A stretch of 64,000 nucleotides of DNA from Leptoclinus maculatus (Eukaryota; Chordata; Actinopteri; Perciformes; Stichaeidae). Positions within the stretch are counted from its first letter, which is position 1; every line of letters begins with the position of its first letter. The notes beneath the pieces were generated by a model. That model was given only the letters and a program-made list of their open reading frames with translations. It was not told the origin of the DNA and ran no database searches. Location: assembly GCA_032191485.1 (NCBI GenBank), contig JAVDOI010000009.1:23082343-23146342 (forward strand), in the 5' to 3' direction. Below, piece by piece: positions 14,701 to 24,859 of the stretch. Position numbers and translations under genes: made by a program.

Positions 14701-17051
14701 AAAATATTAGTTAGCTGGAGCCTTATTCCGATTTATATAATTGAGATTTTGCTTTGTTTCTAGTCAAAATACGTAACCTCAACACCTGTGATAACATCGT
14801 GGTGGAGTCGTGTATTATAAGCTTGCGGCTGCGCAACACACCCGCTCACCACCTGTTCAGTACGGAGAGTGAGTATCAACGCATGTAACGCACGCATACA
14901 AACACCGTTTCATCTGCAGAAAATAACTCTTGATTTACTCTTTTCCTTCATTTTTAGGCTCCCCACCGCTGGACTTGACTAAATGCGGTCCGACCCTGCT
15001 GCCCTCCGTCCTCACCTACTTCACCCGTTCCCCCTCCTCGTGCTCACCGAACAGTGTGAAGGAGTGTGACAGGCGTTTGGTTCAGCAGAGAGGATACACT
15101 CATCAGGACATCAAAGCATGTGCTCAGCTCAGGAGGAGCTTAAATGCAGCTGGTGAGAATGGCTTGGACATACGGGACCTCTACCACAACCACACACACC
15201 TGGAGGAGCCATGGTTTGGACGCACCAAGAGCCTGCAGCAGTACATGGAGGTAAACGCATGTATAACGCAAGGATAGCTTACTCCAAAATCATGAATGCA
15301 TATGTTTCCCCTTACCTGTAGTAATACTGATCAATCTAGATTGTTTTGGTTTGAGTTGCTGTAGAGATGTCTGTCTTCTCTCCGATGTAATGGAAGTAGA
15401 TGGCACTCGGCTTGTGGTGCCTTCTAGGTAAACATTAAATGGCGTCCTCCTTGGCTAAGCTGTAACGTTAGCTAGCTCAGGTGAGCCTCTCTGAATAGAT
15501 GAACGGTTCCGTCTGTGCGGTCCAAGTGTGGTCACTTCTGGCTCCAAAAAAACTAAGATGGCGGCGGCCAAAATACTGAACTCGAGGCTTCAAAACGATA
15601 GTCCACACTTTGCTCATCTTTTTGTTTTTGCAAAGGATTTTAAGAAAAGACACCACCCTCTGAACTCTAAATATTCCCTTTGCATGTTGAGAAATCCAAA
15701 GCCTAGTTACAGTCAGTCTTGTACAACTGCAGTTCGGTGAGGGGTTTAGCGAACAATTGTTTTTTCCTCGTTTCCGCCTGATCTGTATTTTTCCCTTTTT
15801 GCTCCAGGAGTTGCAAGAAGATGGCCAGGTGATAAAGGTCGGGGGTTTGGGCGTCCGTTGGGTGCTCATGCAGCACGCTGATCCGTGGCTGCTGACTGTG
15901 AACTCCAAGCAGTGGTCCCAGTCCCGCTTCTCATCCGAAAGACACCCGTTTTTGGAGAAAGTCCACAACATCCCCTTCATGCGCAAGAGACCCAAGATAA
16001 AGGTCCGACAGGAGACCGAGGAGCCGCCTGCGAAGAAAGCGGCTTTGGTCGAACAAGAAGGCGAGGACAGACGGGACTTGGGGGGAATGTCGAGTGACGC
16101 AACAAAAGACGAACTGAATGAGGAAGAACAGCTGGAAAAGCAGAAGGAGCAGCCAGGTGAGGGGAGTGGAGACAAATCGTTGAACTTAGAGGAGGAGGAG
16201 GAGGGAGGAAAGCTGACGAAGCCCGAAGAGGACAGAGAGCAGGAGACGGTGGAAACTGAGGGAAGACGGGAAGAAAAGAAAGATCGCCGAGTCCGAACGA
16301 GGAGTATCGACAAAAGAGAGGAAGAAGCGTGCTCTCTACCAACAAGACCAGCTGGTGTTGATCAAGAGTAAGTGCAGACTATGGCTGATTATCTAATCGC
16401 AGTTAAAGAGGCGTGTCCCTTTTCTAGTGCGTCATCTCTTTCCCCTCTAATCCACACAGGGAAAATGTGAGCTTCATCAGCCGGCCGTGGCGCATGGTCG
16501 ACGGCAATCTGAACCGGCAGGTGTGTAAGGGCATGCTGGAGGCCATTATGTACCACATCATGTTCCGGCCCGGACTCACGCAGCAGACGCTGGTGGAACA
16601 TTACAAAGACGTGTTGCAGCCAATGGCGGTGCTCGACCTGGTGCAGGTAAACGGAAACACTATCGTGTGATGGTCCAGGGTACGTTAGGTTGTTGCGTAT
16701 CAGCTGATAAACTCGTCTCCGGTGAGAGTGTACTAATTTGGGAAGCGTCATGGCTCAAGTAATGATTTGTATTCATAAGTGATTTATACAGTCCAGATCT
16801 ACCACATTAACACATTACCCTCATTGTCTCCTCCACAGGCGCTCATAGACATGGGCTGTCTGACGAAGAAAACTATGTTTAAAGCTTCTAAACCCTCACT
16901 GTTCGCCCGCTCCATGCTCCAGACGAGCCCGGACACTAAAGTGAAGGTTGAGGATCCGGGTCAGGTGTTTTACGAGCCCACCATCAGCTGCTGCCTGCGG
17001 CTCAGTCAGGTGTTGCCCAACGAACGCCACTGGAACTATTGCATACCGTGA
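513..17051 (+). CDS. gtf3c1: General transcription factor 3C subunit 1 (TFIIIC largest subunit), 36 exons, 5' partial
   Basis: Large DNA-binding subunit of TFIIIC. In the nucleus TFIIIC recognises the B box of tRNA-type promoters and recruits TFIIIB for RNA polymerase III. The 36 exons join in one frame to 1,981 residues plus TGA at 17049-17051. Recognition rests on many stretches matching the vertebrate protein as I recall it: KYDILME, MNVGKLEARM, HETYRLL, RRRNLIIEAV, FLWYLIYGH, LLLCLPLSVFIQ, VENYWFDL, CVCLNTPLG, LVNRRR, GPKKNRALP, MSYQLSQSYYR and ASHTNYLMMRGY. The first residue here corresponds to about residue 255 of human GTF3C1, so the N-terminal exons, including the classical B-block domain, lie left of the window. 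Exon coordinates are in the three part-entries that follow. Low-complexity acidic or basic inserts (exons 3, 6, 30, 34) make it longer than the mammalian protein over the same stretch. The identification is very secure; two donor sites are uncertain. Confidence 0.97.
641..664. repeat. (GT)n microsatellite
   Basis: A near-perfect run of GT dinucleotides in a gtf3c1 intron, just after the donor at 613. Confidence 0.9.
4459..4703. mobile_element. Foldback/MITE-like element in gtf3c1 intron
   Basis: The two halves form a long imperfect inverted repeat. The left arm starts TGGGGGTTGTATGAGG and runs through CTACAGTAGACGACGGTCGG and CAGTTTGGAGA. Read on the minus strand, the right arm starts TGGGGGTTGTACGAGG and runs through CGACAGTAGAAGGCGGTCAG and CAGTTTGGAGA. 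By eye the arms of about 100 nt agree at roughly 80 percent, with a short T-rich loop. The element fills most of the 378-bp intron between exons 9 and 10. I could not define a convincing target-site duplication, so the superfamily is open. Confidence 0.7.
6317..12570 (+). CDS. gtf3c1: gtf3c1 exons 13-29 of the window (conserved central region)
   Basis: Exons: 6317-6673, 6879-7024, 7847-7944, 8035-8131, 8893-9076, 9195-9288, 9781-9913, 10013-10100, 10307-10368, 10744-10852, 10940-11082, 11352-11494, 11569-11653, 11771-11886, 11994-12053, 12139-12232, 12398-12570. Phases agree at every junction. This is the best conserved part: GLGKTFGFQPKMHRLRLVH starts exon 13, LLLCLPLSVFIQVIQ is in exon 14, RYIFSFHENLQKLVYMG in exon 16, RRNAAIVDTT in exon 17, and CQVFIQCRKRGLVNRRR in exon 29. 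Exon 22 ends in a Lys/Arg-rich segment, a likely nuclear-localisation or DNA-contact region by position (inference). The introns at 7025-7846 and 8132-8892 contain no recognisable feature. Confidence 0.93.
7950..7982. repeat. (CTCTCA)n microsatellite
   Basis: Repeated CTCTCA/CACTCT units directly after the donor of gtf3c1 exon 15. Confidence 0.8.
13093..17051 (+). CDS. gtf3c1: gtf3c1 exons 30-36 of the window (C-terminal region with acidic inserts)
   Basis: Exons: 13093-13713, 13987-14126, 14764-14868, 14958-15250, 15808-16367, 16460-16646, 16839-17051. Exon 30 opens with the conserved CFSWRFPHLLCTDSF block and ends with the conserved SIDSPGGACLVSLSL and VVVDSNLVDNDVVK blocks. Between them is an insert of about 110 residues rich in Glu, Lys, Ser and Asn. 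Exon 31 has a run of seven acidic residues. Exon 34 has a second long Glu/Lys-rich stretch after a conserved start (VRWVLMQHADPWLL). The end is conserved: SFISRPWRMVDGNLN, KGMLEAIMYHIM and FYEPTISCCLRL, then a short tail and TGA. No clear AATAAA follows within 1 kb; an ATTAAA-like AT-rich stretch near 17260 is possible. Intron 14127-14763 shows nothing recognisable. Confidence 0.94.
15480..15620. repeat. Interspersed repeat fragment
   Basis: Contains GTGGTCACTTCTGGCTCC, then a run of A and AAGATGGCGGCGGCCAAAAT. A similar sequence appears in inverted orientation at about 21420-21500 (GCATTTTGGCCGTCGCC, AGAAGTGAC). Two dispersed copies in one window support a repeat family; it resembles one I know to be abundant in percomorph fish. 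It lies in the gtf3c1 intron before exon 34. Confidence 0.6.
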
Positions 17052-18713
17052 GAGTCGGACCGCATCTGGTGTCACACATTCTGTGCATGATAAAAAGGCT
17101 TTTGGAGTTTAAGTTGAGTAAAAAGTTGTTACAAGCCTAAATAATGTCATTTTACAAAATGTTTCATGTCATCAGGTTCTTTGACACATTTTACTTCTGG
17201 TTTTACAGAACGAGGATTTCTTTTTGTTGTCAAAACTTTTTTTTTTTCTCAGAATTTAAATAATTAAAAAGTAATTCTAAGACAAAAAGTATGTGTTCCT
17301 TTTTTTTATGCTAAATAACTTTTTTAAATTATTAATGAAAGTGCATTGCATTACATTCTTGACTCCTACTTGTCAGTGTTCATGTTTTGTTCTGTTGCTA
17401 ATGAATTGCTATCACACTGCTCAGACTCCCCGAGAAAACTAATGCCAGCCGTGCCGTAAAGTAGCCTCTGGCTGATTGTTGGGCTTCAGATTCAGAAAGC
17501 AGGGTCATGTTTTTACAAATGATTGTCGCTTGCATATTGAAGATACATTTGAGAATCCAGCAGGACTCCCACAAGCTCATGCATGAGTCGCAAAATGAGC
17601 GAGGAGAAAGTGACCGGTGATGCATCTTCCAGGTCTTTACTGCAAGGATGCAGAAGAAGTGCACAACATTTGATCTCTGTGCGTGTTGGACTCCACCAAG
17701 ATTGTGCATTGTCATTGATTTCCATCCTTTTCTTCATACACAGAATCCCTTAAGTGCAGCGTATCTGCCTTTTGCCAATAATGTATTTCTGTTGGATTTA
17801 TTAGACCGTTTCTTTGAGCCAAACTGGGACTGTGTGAAGCGTTTATGACGGGATTGAACACCTCAACGTCTGAGGCCCGCGGCACACAAACGGTGAGTAG
17901 CTTTCTCTGGGATGGGAGCGGGTCGCTGACCCTGGTGAAGAAATGATTTGGGTCTAGTTTACAAGTCGGGTTAAAGGTACCCTGTGGAGTTTTCTTTGAA
18001 ACAAACAAAAGTTATATTTACATTCACTGTTTCTCACCAAAACACGTGAGTATCCCTGAAGCGTAGAAGCACACTTGTCGTATTACTTTATTTACAAAAA
18101 AATATATTCTTTTTTTTTGTGATTCTGTTTAGGCCAGCAGAGAAGGCCTTGCAGGCCCTGACGGCCCGCCACTGGTAAAAAGTGACGGGTGGAATTTGCC
18201 AAAAGAAGGGCTGATGTGTCGTATAAGTCCACTTTCACACTGTTGTATCCCTTACATGTAAAATGGCAACAGGACGTTTGGTTGCTAATGTCTGCAATGT
18301 TTGTTTTTGTAGTCAGGAAGCCTAATTTAACAGTTCAGATGGTTTTGTAATCTCTGATGTACAGTAACCTCCAATTTCCTGAACACATGGAGGAAGTTGA
18401 AGTCAGTCTGTAAGACACCTCTTCCTATTCAGATTGTGTCGCTCTGCTGCTCTTTTCTGAGCAAAACCCAAGTTTAAAATAATAATAATAATGCAGTTGG
18501 TAGGGTACAAGCACTGATGTAGAATAAATGAGACTTGTGGAGTTGTACTATAACGTGCCCACTGCCCGGTATTCATGGGAGGGCTCTCAGGAAACTGAGC
18601 GATAAAGATCACCGGGAAGTTGAGGAATGTTTGCTCTGCTCTCTGAACTGTTTCCACATTATATAAGCACAAAACTTCCTCTACATTGTCTAGCTGAAGT
18701 ACCCAACTTGCAG

Positions 18714-18716
<3 letters not shown>

Positions 18717-18751
<35 letters not shown>
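18717..18751. repeat. (GT)n microsatellite
   Basis: Uninterrupted GT run of about 17 units between gtf3c1 and the first ICAM-like gene. Confidence 0.95.
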
Positions 18752-18754
<3 letters not shown>

Positions 18755-19284
18755 CCACCTACATGCCTGCAGATATGGTGTGCCGGATCAGTAGGTCTGA
18801 CCGTGTGGTAACTTGGTAGTTACTAGTTCAGTGGTGGTAAACTCTTTTTAGATTTCTGTCGCCACCTCAATAGGTTACAATGGAGGAGAATAGAGTTTTG
18901 CTTGTCGGACTCGAACCATTAAACACAATAGCAACATTTTGACTTTCTATATTTGACCTTACACATGGAGTTCAAGTTCTAGTTGTAGGTATAGATTTGT
19001 ATTTAGTGGCTTATTTCTCTAATGTGAAAAAATATATATTTTCCAGTTTGTGTTATGATTTCTTGATTATATTAATGTGTTTTTCCTTGAATGGTTGACT
19101 GCACTGATCTGAAACTAATTTAAACTTAATAAATGTCGGTCTTTTAAATGAGTTCAATGAGATGAGTCAGTAGAGTAAAGATAATAGAGGTAGCACTCTG
19201 ATTGTGTAAAGTCCCTTTGAAATGAGTCTGGTGTCTGGAGAACAGGATGTATAAACCTGGACCGTCTCTGGAGATCTGTACAAC

Positions 19285-19296
19285 ACTTTCACTTTC
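19285..19296 (-). promoter_or_regulatory. Candidate ISRE/IRF element upstream of ICAM-like copy 1
   Basis: The minus strand reads GAAAGTGAAAGT, a full match to the IRF/ISRE consensus GAAANNGAAANN. It lies about 195 bp upstream of the ATG at 19490. A TATA-like CATAAAAAC follows at about 19389-19397. Interferon control is inferred from the motif only. Confidence 0.45.
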
Positions 19297-19489
19297 ATAA
19301 GACGAGTACATAAGAAAGAAAAGGAGCGGATGTGTGGTGTAAAAACAGGCTGCGCTGCCAACATTGTTTCGACTGCAATAGAAAACCCATAAAAACAGAG
19401 CGGACTCATTCACTCTCTGGCCACCTCTTTGGGTTTCATGTTGGGACGGTTATTATTTTTTTAACTGACAAAAAAAATAACTTGGAATA

Positions 19490-22400
19490 ATGTTTTTCCA
19501 TTTTATTCTTTTGGTTGTTTCTTCGATGAGTTTCCTGCGCAGTGTGTCCAGTTGTGGTGAGTGAAGAGTTTTCCATCTGGTTTCTCTTTATAAACTATAT
19601 AGATTGTGATTTCCTATGATGATCCGTCGTGGTTGTTTGAAAAGAAAATACTTTTGGTGTTGAATTTTGGTCACGCACACTCAGAAACACCTTTACATTT
19701 CAGGATGTACTTGAATATGAAAGTATTTTCTAGTGTTTTATAATGTTTTATAATTTTTTGTCCAGTGCCTTTATGATTAAATCACATTTGACTTATGATT
19801 CCTTTGGACATTCATTATTTAGTATTGTTGTTATTAATTAGTATTACTGTGGCCCTATTCTCTGGAAGTGTCCTTAGAATCTGAGGGGATCCATCTACCC
19901 TGTGAACATTATTAAAAGAAAGCTGACATGTCTTTTTACTCTGAATTTAATTTAAGGTGCTTCATCATTTGTTGCCTAAGTGTTAATCATTTGTTTTAAT
20001 ACTTTTTTTTTAGTCCTCGAGAATTCTCGATTCTTTTAAAAATGTTATCGCTTATTGTGAATTTTATATAAATACCATAAATAAATAAAGGCATTTAGGC
20101 TAAAACATGACTGCATCATCTAATATTAGAGTGTATGAAAGTTTATTTTTTGTATGGAAAATGCTTTAAAAGTATATCTGACTGCTAATTTCACATCGAG
20201 CTGTTTAAAACCACCACCTTGTCTGTGTTACAGAGCACAACTGTACAGATAAACCAGTATTCACTCCGTCCAGACTGGTGGTGAGGTTCGGTGACCCGAC
20301 CTTTGCCAGCTGCTCTGTGTGTCAGCATGATTGCATCAACAACTTATATAAATTGGAAAGCCCTGTGGGATTCACGACGACGAACGGAACCACCATTTCA
20401 TGGATAGTTAACAGACTGACTGAGTGGCAAACATCTCCCATCTGCTATTATACTATTAAGAATAATTACCAGTGTTGTACCACTCTGCCTGTTACTGTCT
20501 ACCGTAAGTTAAAAAAATAAATGTTGCAAGATATGATTTAAAAAAGTATAATCTAAATGAGTAATAAAACATCTTGGGCATTTCGATAGTTGTTTCTGAA
20601 TGTGTGTCTGTCTCTCTGTCTCCACAGAGCCTCCACGTAATGTGTCCATCAGCTTTGTTAATCACACTGGGCCGATGTTTGAGGGTCAGCAGTACACTCT
20701 GCAGTGTACAGTAGAGGACGTGGCTCCTGTTGAAAACCTCACTGTGACCTTCTACAGAGGACGGACAGTACTGAGTCAACAACAGTCCAACATCAAAGAC
20801 ACAAAGAAGAAACCATTGACTGACATCTTCTCTTTAGACATCACCCCCAGTAACGAGGATGATGGAGTCCAGTACTGGTGTGAAGCAAAGCTAGAACTGG
20901 GACCTGATGGACCACAGCTCCCTCCAGTGGTGACGTCACAAACCATCAGCACCACTGTGTACTGTGAGTCTGACAAGAGTACATCAACACACCCCAATTT
21001 TAGCATTGAGCATGTACCGAAACCTTGCTCTCATGTGAAAAACAAACACGATAACGTTTTTGGAGTTAATTAAAGGAAAAGTTTAACTACAACATTTGCT
21101 CATTTGCTTTCTTTCCAATAGTTAAATGGGAAGATATCACTCTGTATCCAAACTACAGTCAGCAGCAGGTTAGCTTAGCTTAGAATAAAGACTGAAAACA
21201 GGGAGAAACAGCTAGCCTGCCTCTCAGCTAACGCTCTTAGTCTGACAAGAGTACATCAACACACCCCAATTTTAGCATTGAGCAAAACGCTCTGAAACAA
21301 CATCAATAAGTGCCTGTCCAAAACATGTCAAACTATGATCTAAGATCACCATCTGTTTATTTATGTATTTTTAAGTTTTTACCATAGACTGTACATGAGA
21401 AGTCAACATAGTCATCGTGACGTCCCTCATTGGTTTGTTGACTGTGGTTTTTAAGCCTCTAGTTCTGCATTTTGGCCGTCGCCAACAGAAGTGACTATAT
21501 TCAGACTGAGGAGTAACGTAGAGACAAAGTATACGACTCTGGTAGCAACCTGTCAATCACAAGGTAGCCCCGCCCTAAAGCATACCCTGCATTATGGTAC
21601 ATTTTACTCTAAATGGACCATCATTTACTAAATGAACATCATGCTGTATTGAAGAAGTCTTGAAACTAGCGATTGAGACCATAAACTCATGTTTACAGTG
21701 ATTACTGAGGTAATAAATCAAGTGAGAAGTAGAGTCATTTTATCATAGACTTCTATACAATCTGACTTTTCTGTCCCCTGCTGGTCAGTAGAGAGAATGC
21801 AAGTTTAAGGCACTTTTACATTCTGCCCCCAACTGGTCCAAAACCCCCAATTATGTCATACCACGCCGTAAAATCATGTAGTCCACCAATTTGGTTTGGA
21901 CTGAATTATCTCATTGGATGGATTACCATGACATTTTGTAAAGAAATTTGTGGTTCACAGAGGGAGAATTCTGCTAACTTTGGTGATCCCCTGACTTATC
22001 CTTTAGCACCACCATGAGGTTGATATTTAAATTAAATTAAAGCAGAAACTGAAAGTGAGTGTACAACAGTTATGTACTTTCCAACCCTTCTCTCCACAAT
22101 GAATTGTATATCTGCACCGAGAACAAAATGACATGTTGTGTTTCATCCTCAATCAATGAACAGACAAGCCTCAGGTAGAGCGGTCATCGCATCCAGATCC
22201 AATCCCCGTCACAGAGGGAAACCCTCTACAACTGAGCTGCTTGGCTGTGGGAAACCCCAGCCCCTCGTACACCTGGACGCCCCCGTCAGAAAGCACTTCA
22301 ACCTCCAATAGCAGCAATATCACGATCACCTCTGCAACTGTTGCGGATAAGGGGAAGTACACCTGCTCTGTCAGCAACAGCGTGGGGACTGTCACTGTGG

Positions 22401-23232
22401 AGTTTGACGTGGTTGTCCATGGTGAGTTCTGTTCCTTCTTTCTTTACCTAAACGTCTGATTCGACTCTCTTTGCAGACAACTATATGCTTGTTGTCTGCC
22501 TGGAGTTGATGTGGTTACCATCACCATGATCTGCAAATGTGGATATTCTTGATAATTCATACGTTAGACATAAAAGGCAAATTTTTGGTAATAGTTTGAA
22601 TGCTGCATTGATGTTATAGTATGTACATATAGTGTATCTTTTTGTCAGCACTATGCTGCAGTATGGAGCCCCAGAGGTGACAAAATGCAGGAAAATAATT
22701 ATTAGACATACCAAGAATACAATACACCAATACATCTTTTTTAGATCGTTTAATTTAATGGAAATGGAAATATGCCTTCCCTTTAACTTCCATTGATTTG
22801 GTTTTAACCGCAGTACTTAGTTTTCAGATTTTATTAATTTATTATTGCTTCGTCTTACCACACGTTTGCTTTTATGTATTTCCAATTTCTCCCTTTTTGT
22901 TCACCACATCTCTAATTGTCCTCATTGTTATGTGATAATAAGGTGAGCGTGTCCGTGTCTGTCGAGGAAAATTGGAAATGGTGAGGAAATTGGGACATAG
23001 ATAAATCATTAACCATCTGCAAAAATGGAAGAATAAATAAAGATTGAATTGATTTTATCAATTGATTTCAGGTAAAAGGAATTCAATTTAAAAAAACGTA
23101 ATAAGCATGAATGTAATTGATTCTTTTTTTGTCCTTTTTAATGATTAACTTCCAGTAGGCTACGATTTGATAACCTTTAACTACATTTTGTTGGTTTTGG
23201 GTTTTCAGGTTTTTGCTATCACTGGTATGTGA
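19490..23232 (+). CDS. ICAM-like Ig-superfamily adhesion receptor, copy 1 (3' end uncertain)
   Basis: Exons: 19490-19556 signal peptide (MFFHFILLVVSSMSFLRSVS), 20234-20503 Ig domain 1, 20628-20963 domain 2, 22164-22421 domain 3; junctions are in phase. Domain 1 has the ICAM pattern of paired cysteines (SCSVC and QCC) and LESP in the position of the integrin-binding IETP of mammalian ICAM-1. Domain 2 has LQCTVEDVAPVENLTVTFYR and VQYWCEAKL; domain 3 is I-set-like (LSCLAVGNPSPSYTW, GKYTCSVSNSVGTV). N-glycosylation sequons: NCT, NGT, NVS, NHT, NLT, NSS, NIT. No exon like the TM-plus-tail exon of copy 2 was found. The proposed last exon, 23156-23232, is in phase and ends in a hydrophobic stretch and TGA (335 residues in all). 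An alternative, 23209-23285, gives a basic tail with no TM. Three AATAAA signals follow at 23546-23570. Likely a cell-surface ligand for leukocyte integrins (inference). Confidence 0.8.
20967..21012. repeat. 46-bp direct repeat, first copy
   Basis: The sequence from AGTCTGACAAGAGTACATC to TTTTAGCATTGAGCA recurs exactly at 21239-21284. The first copy begins three bases into the intron after the domain-2 donor of ICAM-like copy 1. Confidence 0.9.
21239..21284. repeat. 46-bp direct repeat, second copy
   Basis: Exact copy of 20967-21012, 272 bp downstream in the same intron. The intervening sequence includes an inverted fragment of the GCTAAGCTAA-type interspersed repeat (about 21155-21230). Confidence 0.9.
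21370..22030 (-). repeat. Interspersed repeat cluster in ICAM-like copy 1 intron
   Basis: About 21370-21560 matches, inverted, the repeat at 15480-15620. About 21823-22030 (AACTTTGGTGATCCCCTGAC, CACCACCATGAGGTTGA) resembles the reverse complement of the repeat at 24860-25150. The second part is also present at 32699-32900 in the other ICAM-like gene, so that insertion predates the duplication or the exchange between the copies. Family recognition is from memory of abundant percomorph repeats. Confidence 0.6.
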
Positions 23233-23545
23233 AACAAAACATAGTAAGACCAGTAAAAAGATACAAAAAAAGGAAACACGGTTGATGTCAGTCCTTCATT
23301 TAAATTCCACAAAATCACAAGTCAACTGTCTATTTGTCCGTAGGTTTGGAGTTAACCTCAACCAGACTGCGGCCAACAACCACAAAGAAAAGAACCGTAC
23401 CGACCTGTAGTACCAGCAGCTTACTGCTTCACAGGTTCATAATGTGTTTCATGCTTTTATTCTCCGCTCTGGTTTGAGTTCATTCCCAAAGAACGGAAGA
23501 GGTTTGTTTCTAAAACAATAGCAAGGAACATTTTTGCCACTAAAG

Positions 23546-23570
23546 AATAAACAATAAAATGGACAATAAA
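23546..23570 (+). other. Cluster of three AATAAA polyadenylation signals
   Basis: AATAAA occurs at 23546, 23553 and 23565. This is about 315 bp after the proposed stop of ICAM-like copy 1, a plausible 3' end for that transcript. Confidence 0.5.
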
Positions 23571-23759
23571 AGGTATTTTATTCATGTCCTATATCGCTCA
23601 CATCTGATCAATACAATCAGTTCTCTAATACATTGAGAAGCTAGTCTGTTGTGTAAGAAATTACTTTTTATAATGTAATACTGATATTCTACCACTAGGG
23701 GCATTCGTTGTAAGTGAGACCTGTTTGAATGCTTTTTTTTCCATAAAAAGGCTAACATC

Positions 23760-24477
23760 CAGTGGCGGCTGGTCCATAGAGGGCGCTAGGGCGCCGCCCC
23801 CCCTTGAGCTACAAATAATAAAAAATAAAATAAATAATAATAATAATAAATTATACAAATAACATGGAATCACCCAGTAATATGTGTAAAATATGATATC
23901 TGCGGTAAATATATGCTTTTCCTGCACGTCCTCTCTGCCTGTCTGCTCGTCCTCTCCTCTGTGCACGTCTCAGCTGGCTGGGGCGCTGGAGAAACTGCCC
24001 CAAAGAGGCGGGTCTATAAAGCAGTTTAGCCAATGATGCTTTAATGCTGACTAAAGATATAAATGAGTGACATACAATTTAGCCAATCAGCGTCCTCAAA
24101 TAGATTCAGCTTGGGGCAGATTTCGTTCTGCCCCAAACTGCGCGTTCTCGTCAGGACTAGTCTCTACAGGAGAGCGCCAGCGCGAGCACTACTCCTCCAA
24201 GACCCGTTTGAGAGGAGAACTGAGAGGAGAAACTACTGAAAGAGCTGATCCCAGATCAGCCTGACCTCACAATCAGACAGCAGACTAGCAGGAAAGAGAA
24301 GCAGTACATGAAGCTTCTCTACTAGCTGTACACCAGACAGGTTTGACTAGCTGGATGACGTCATGATAATAACTTATTTATCTTTTTAAAACAACGGGGA
24401 CAGAACCAGCACGGACAGTTAGGGAGTGAGGGACATGAAGCACCTGTCTGAGAAATGGATATATAGTTATATATAAA

Positions 24478-24532
<55 letters not shown>

Positions 24533-24851
24533 TTTATATTATAGTGAATATTATTATATGACATATATATTATTATATTATACAGAATATTATATGATAT
24601 ATATATTATTATATTATACAGAATATTATATGATATATATATATTATTATATTATACAGAATATTATTATATGTTATATATATTATATTATACTGAATTC
24701 CCTGTGAGGGTGATTAAAATAAGATAAATGTTAAATATTTAACTGTGTTTGATACCTTAATTTGTTTGCATTAAATCATTCTGGGATGTTTGCTGAAATT
24801 GATTGGATGTGGCACAGCCCTACCAAGAAAATTTTCCACCAGCCGCCACTG
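23760..24851. mobile_element. Non-autonomous hAT-type DNA transposon (1,092 bp) with 8-bp target duplication
   Basis: The ends are perfect 14-bp terminal inverted repeats: CAGTGGCGGCTGGT at 23760-23773 and its reverse complement at 24838-24851. They are flanked by an exact 8-bp direct repeat, CTAACATC, at 23752-23759 and 24852-24859. CAGTG-type ends with 8-bp duplications are typical of hAT elements. No transposase reading frame is present, so it depends on an autonomous relative. The interior has a GC-rich left part, a short hairpin (TTGGGGCAGA and inverse at 24111-24136), a TA/TG microsatellite and a three-copy AT-rich minisatellite. It sits inside or beside an older interspersed repeat. 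Confidence 0.92.
24478..24700. repeat. (TA)n(TG)n microsatellite and AT-rich minisatellite
   Basis: A TA run followed by TG units to about 24531, then three copies of a unit of about 37 bp containing ATTATACAGAATATTATATG. All of it is internal to the hAT element. Confidence 0.85.
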
Positions 24852-24859
24852 CTAACATC

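Larger units (their letters stand above)
17052..19489. other. gtf3c1 3' flank and upstream region of ICAM-like copy 1
   Basis: No coding exon was supported. The segment holds the gtf3c1 3' UTR (end not located), a probable interspersed repeat at about 17965-18250 (GGTACCCTGTGGAGTTTTCT followed by AACAAACAAAAGTTATATTT), a GT microsatellite at 18717-18751, and the promoter-proximal region of the next gene from about 19200. Confidence 0.6.

Noticed and set aside
15477..16313. 278-residue minus-strand ORF
   Set aside because: It lies antisense to gtf3c1 exon 34 and its intron. The Ser/Leu-rich composition comes from the acidic coding strand, and nothing recognisable is encoded.
18901..18925. GGACTCGAACC resembling a tRNA T-arm (B box) segment
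   Set aside because: No A box, acceptor stem or anticodon arm at the right distance.
24519..24707. Tyr/Ile-rich ORF
   Set aside because: Translation of TA-rich microsatellite and minisatellite inside the hAT element.
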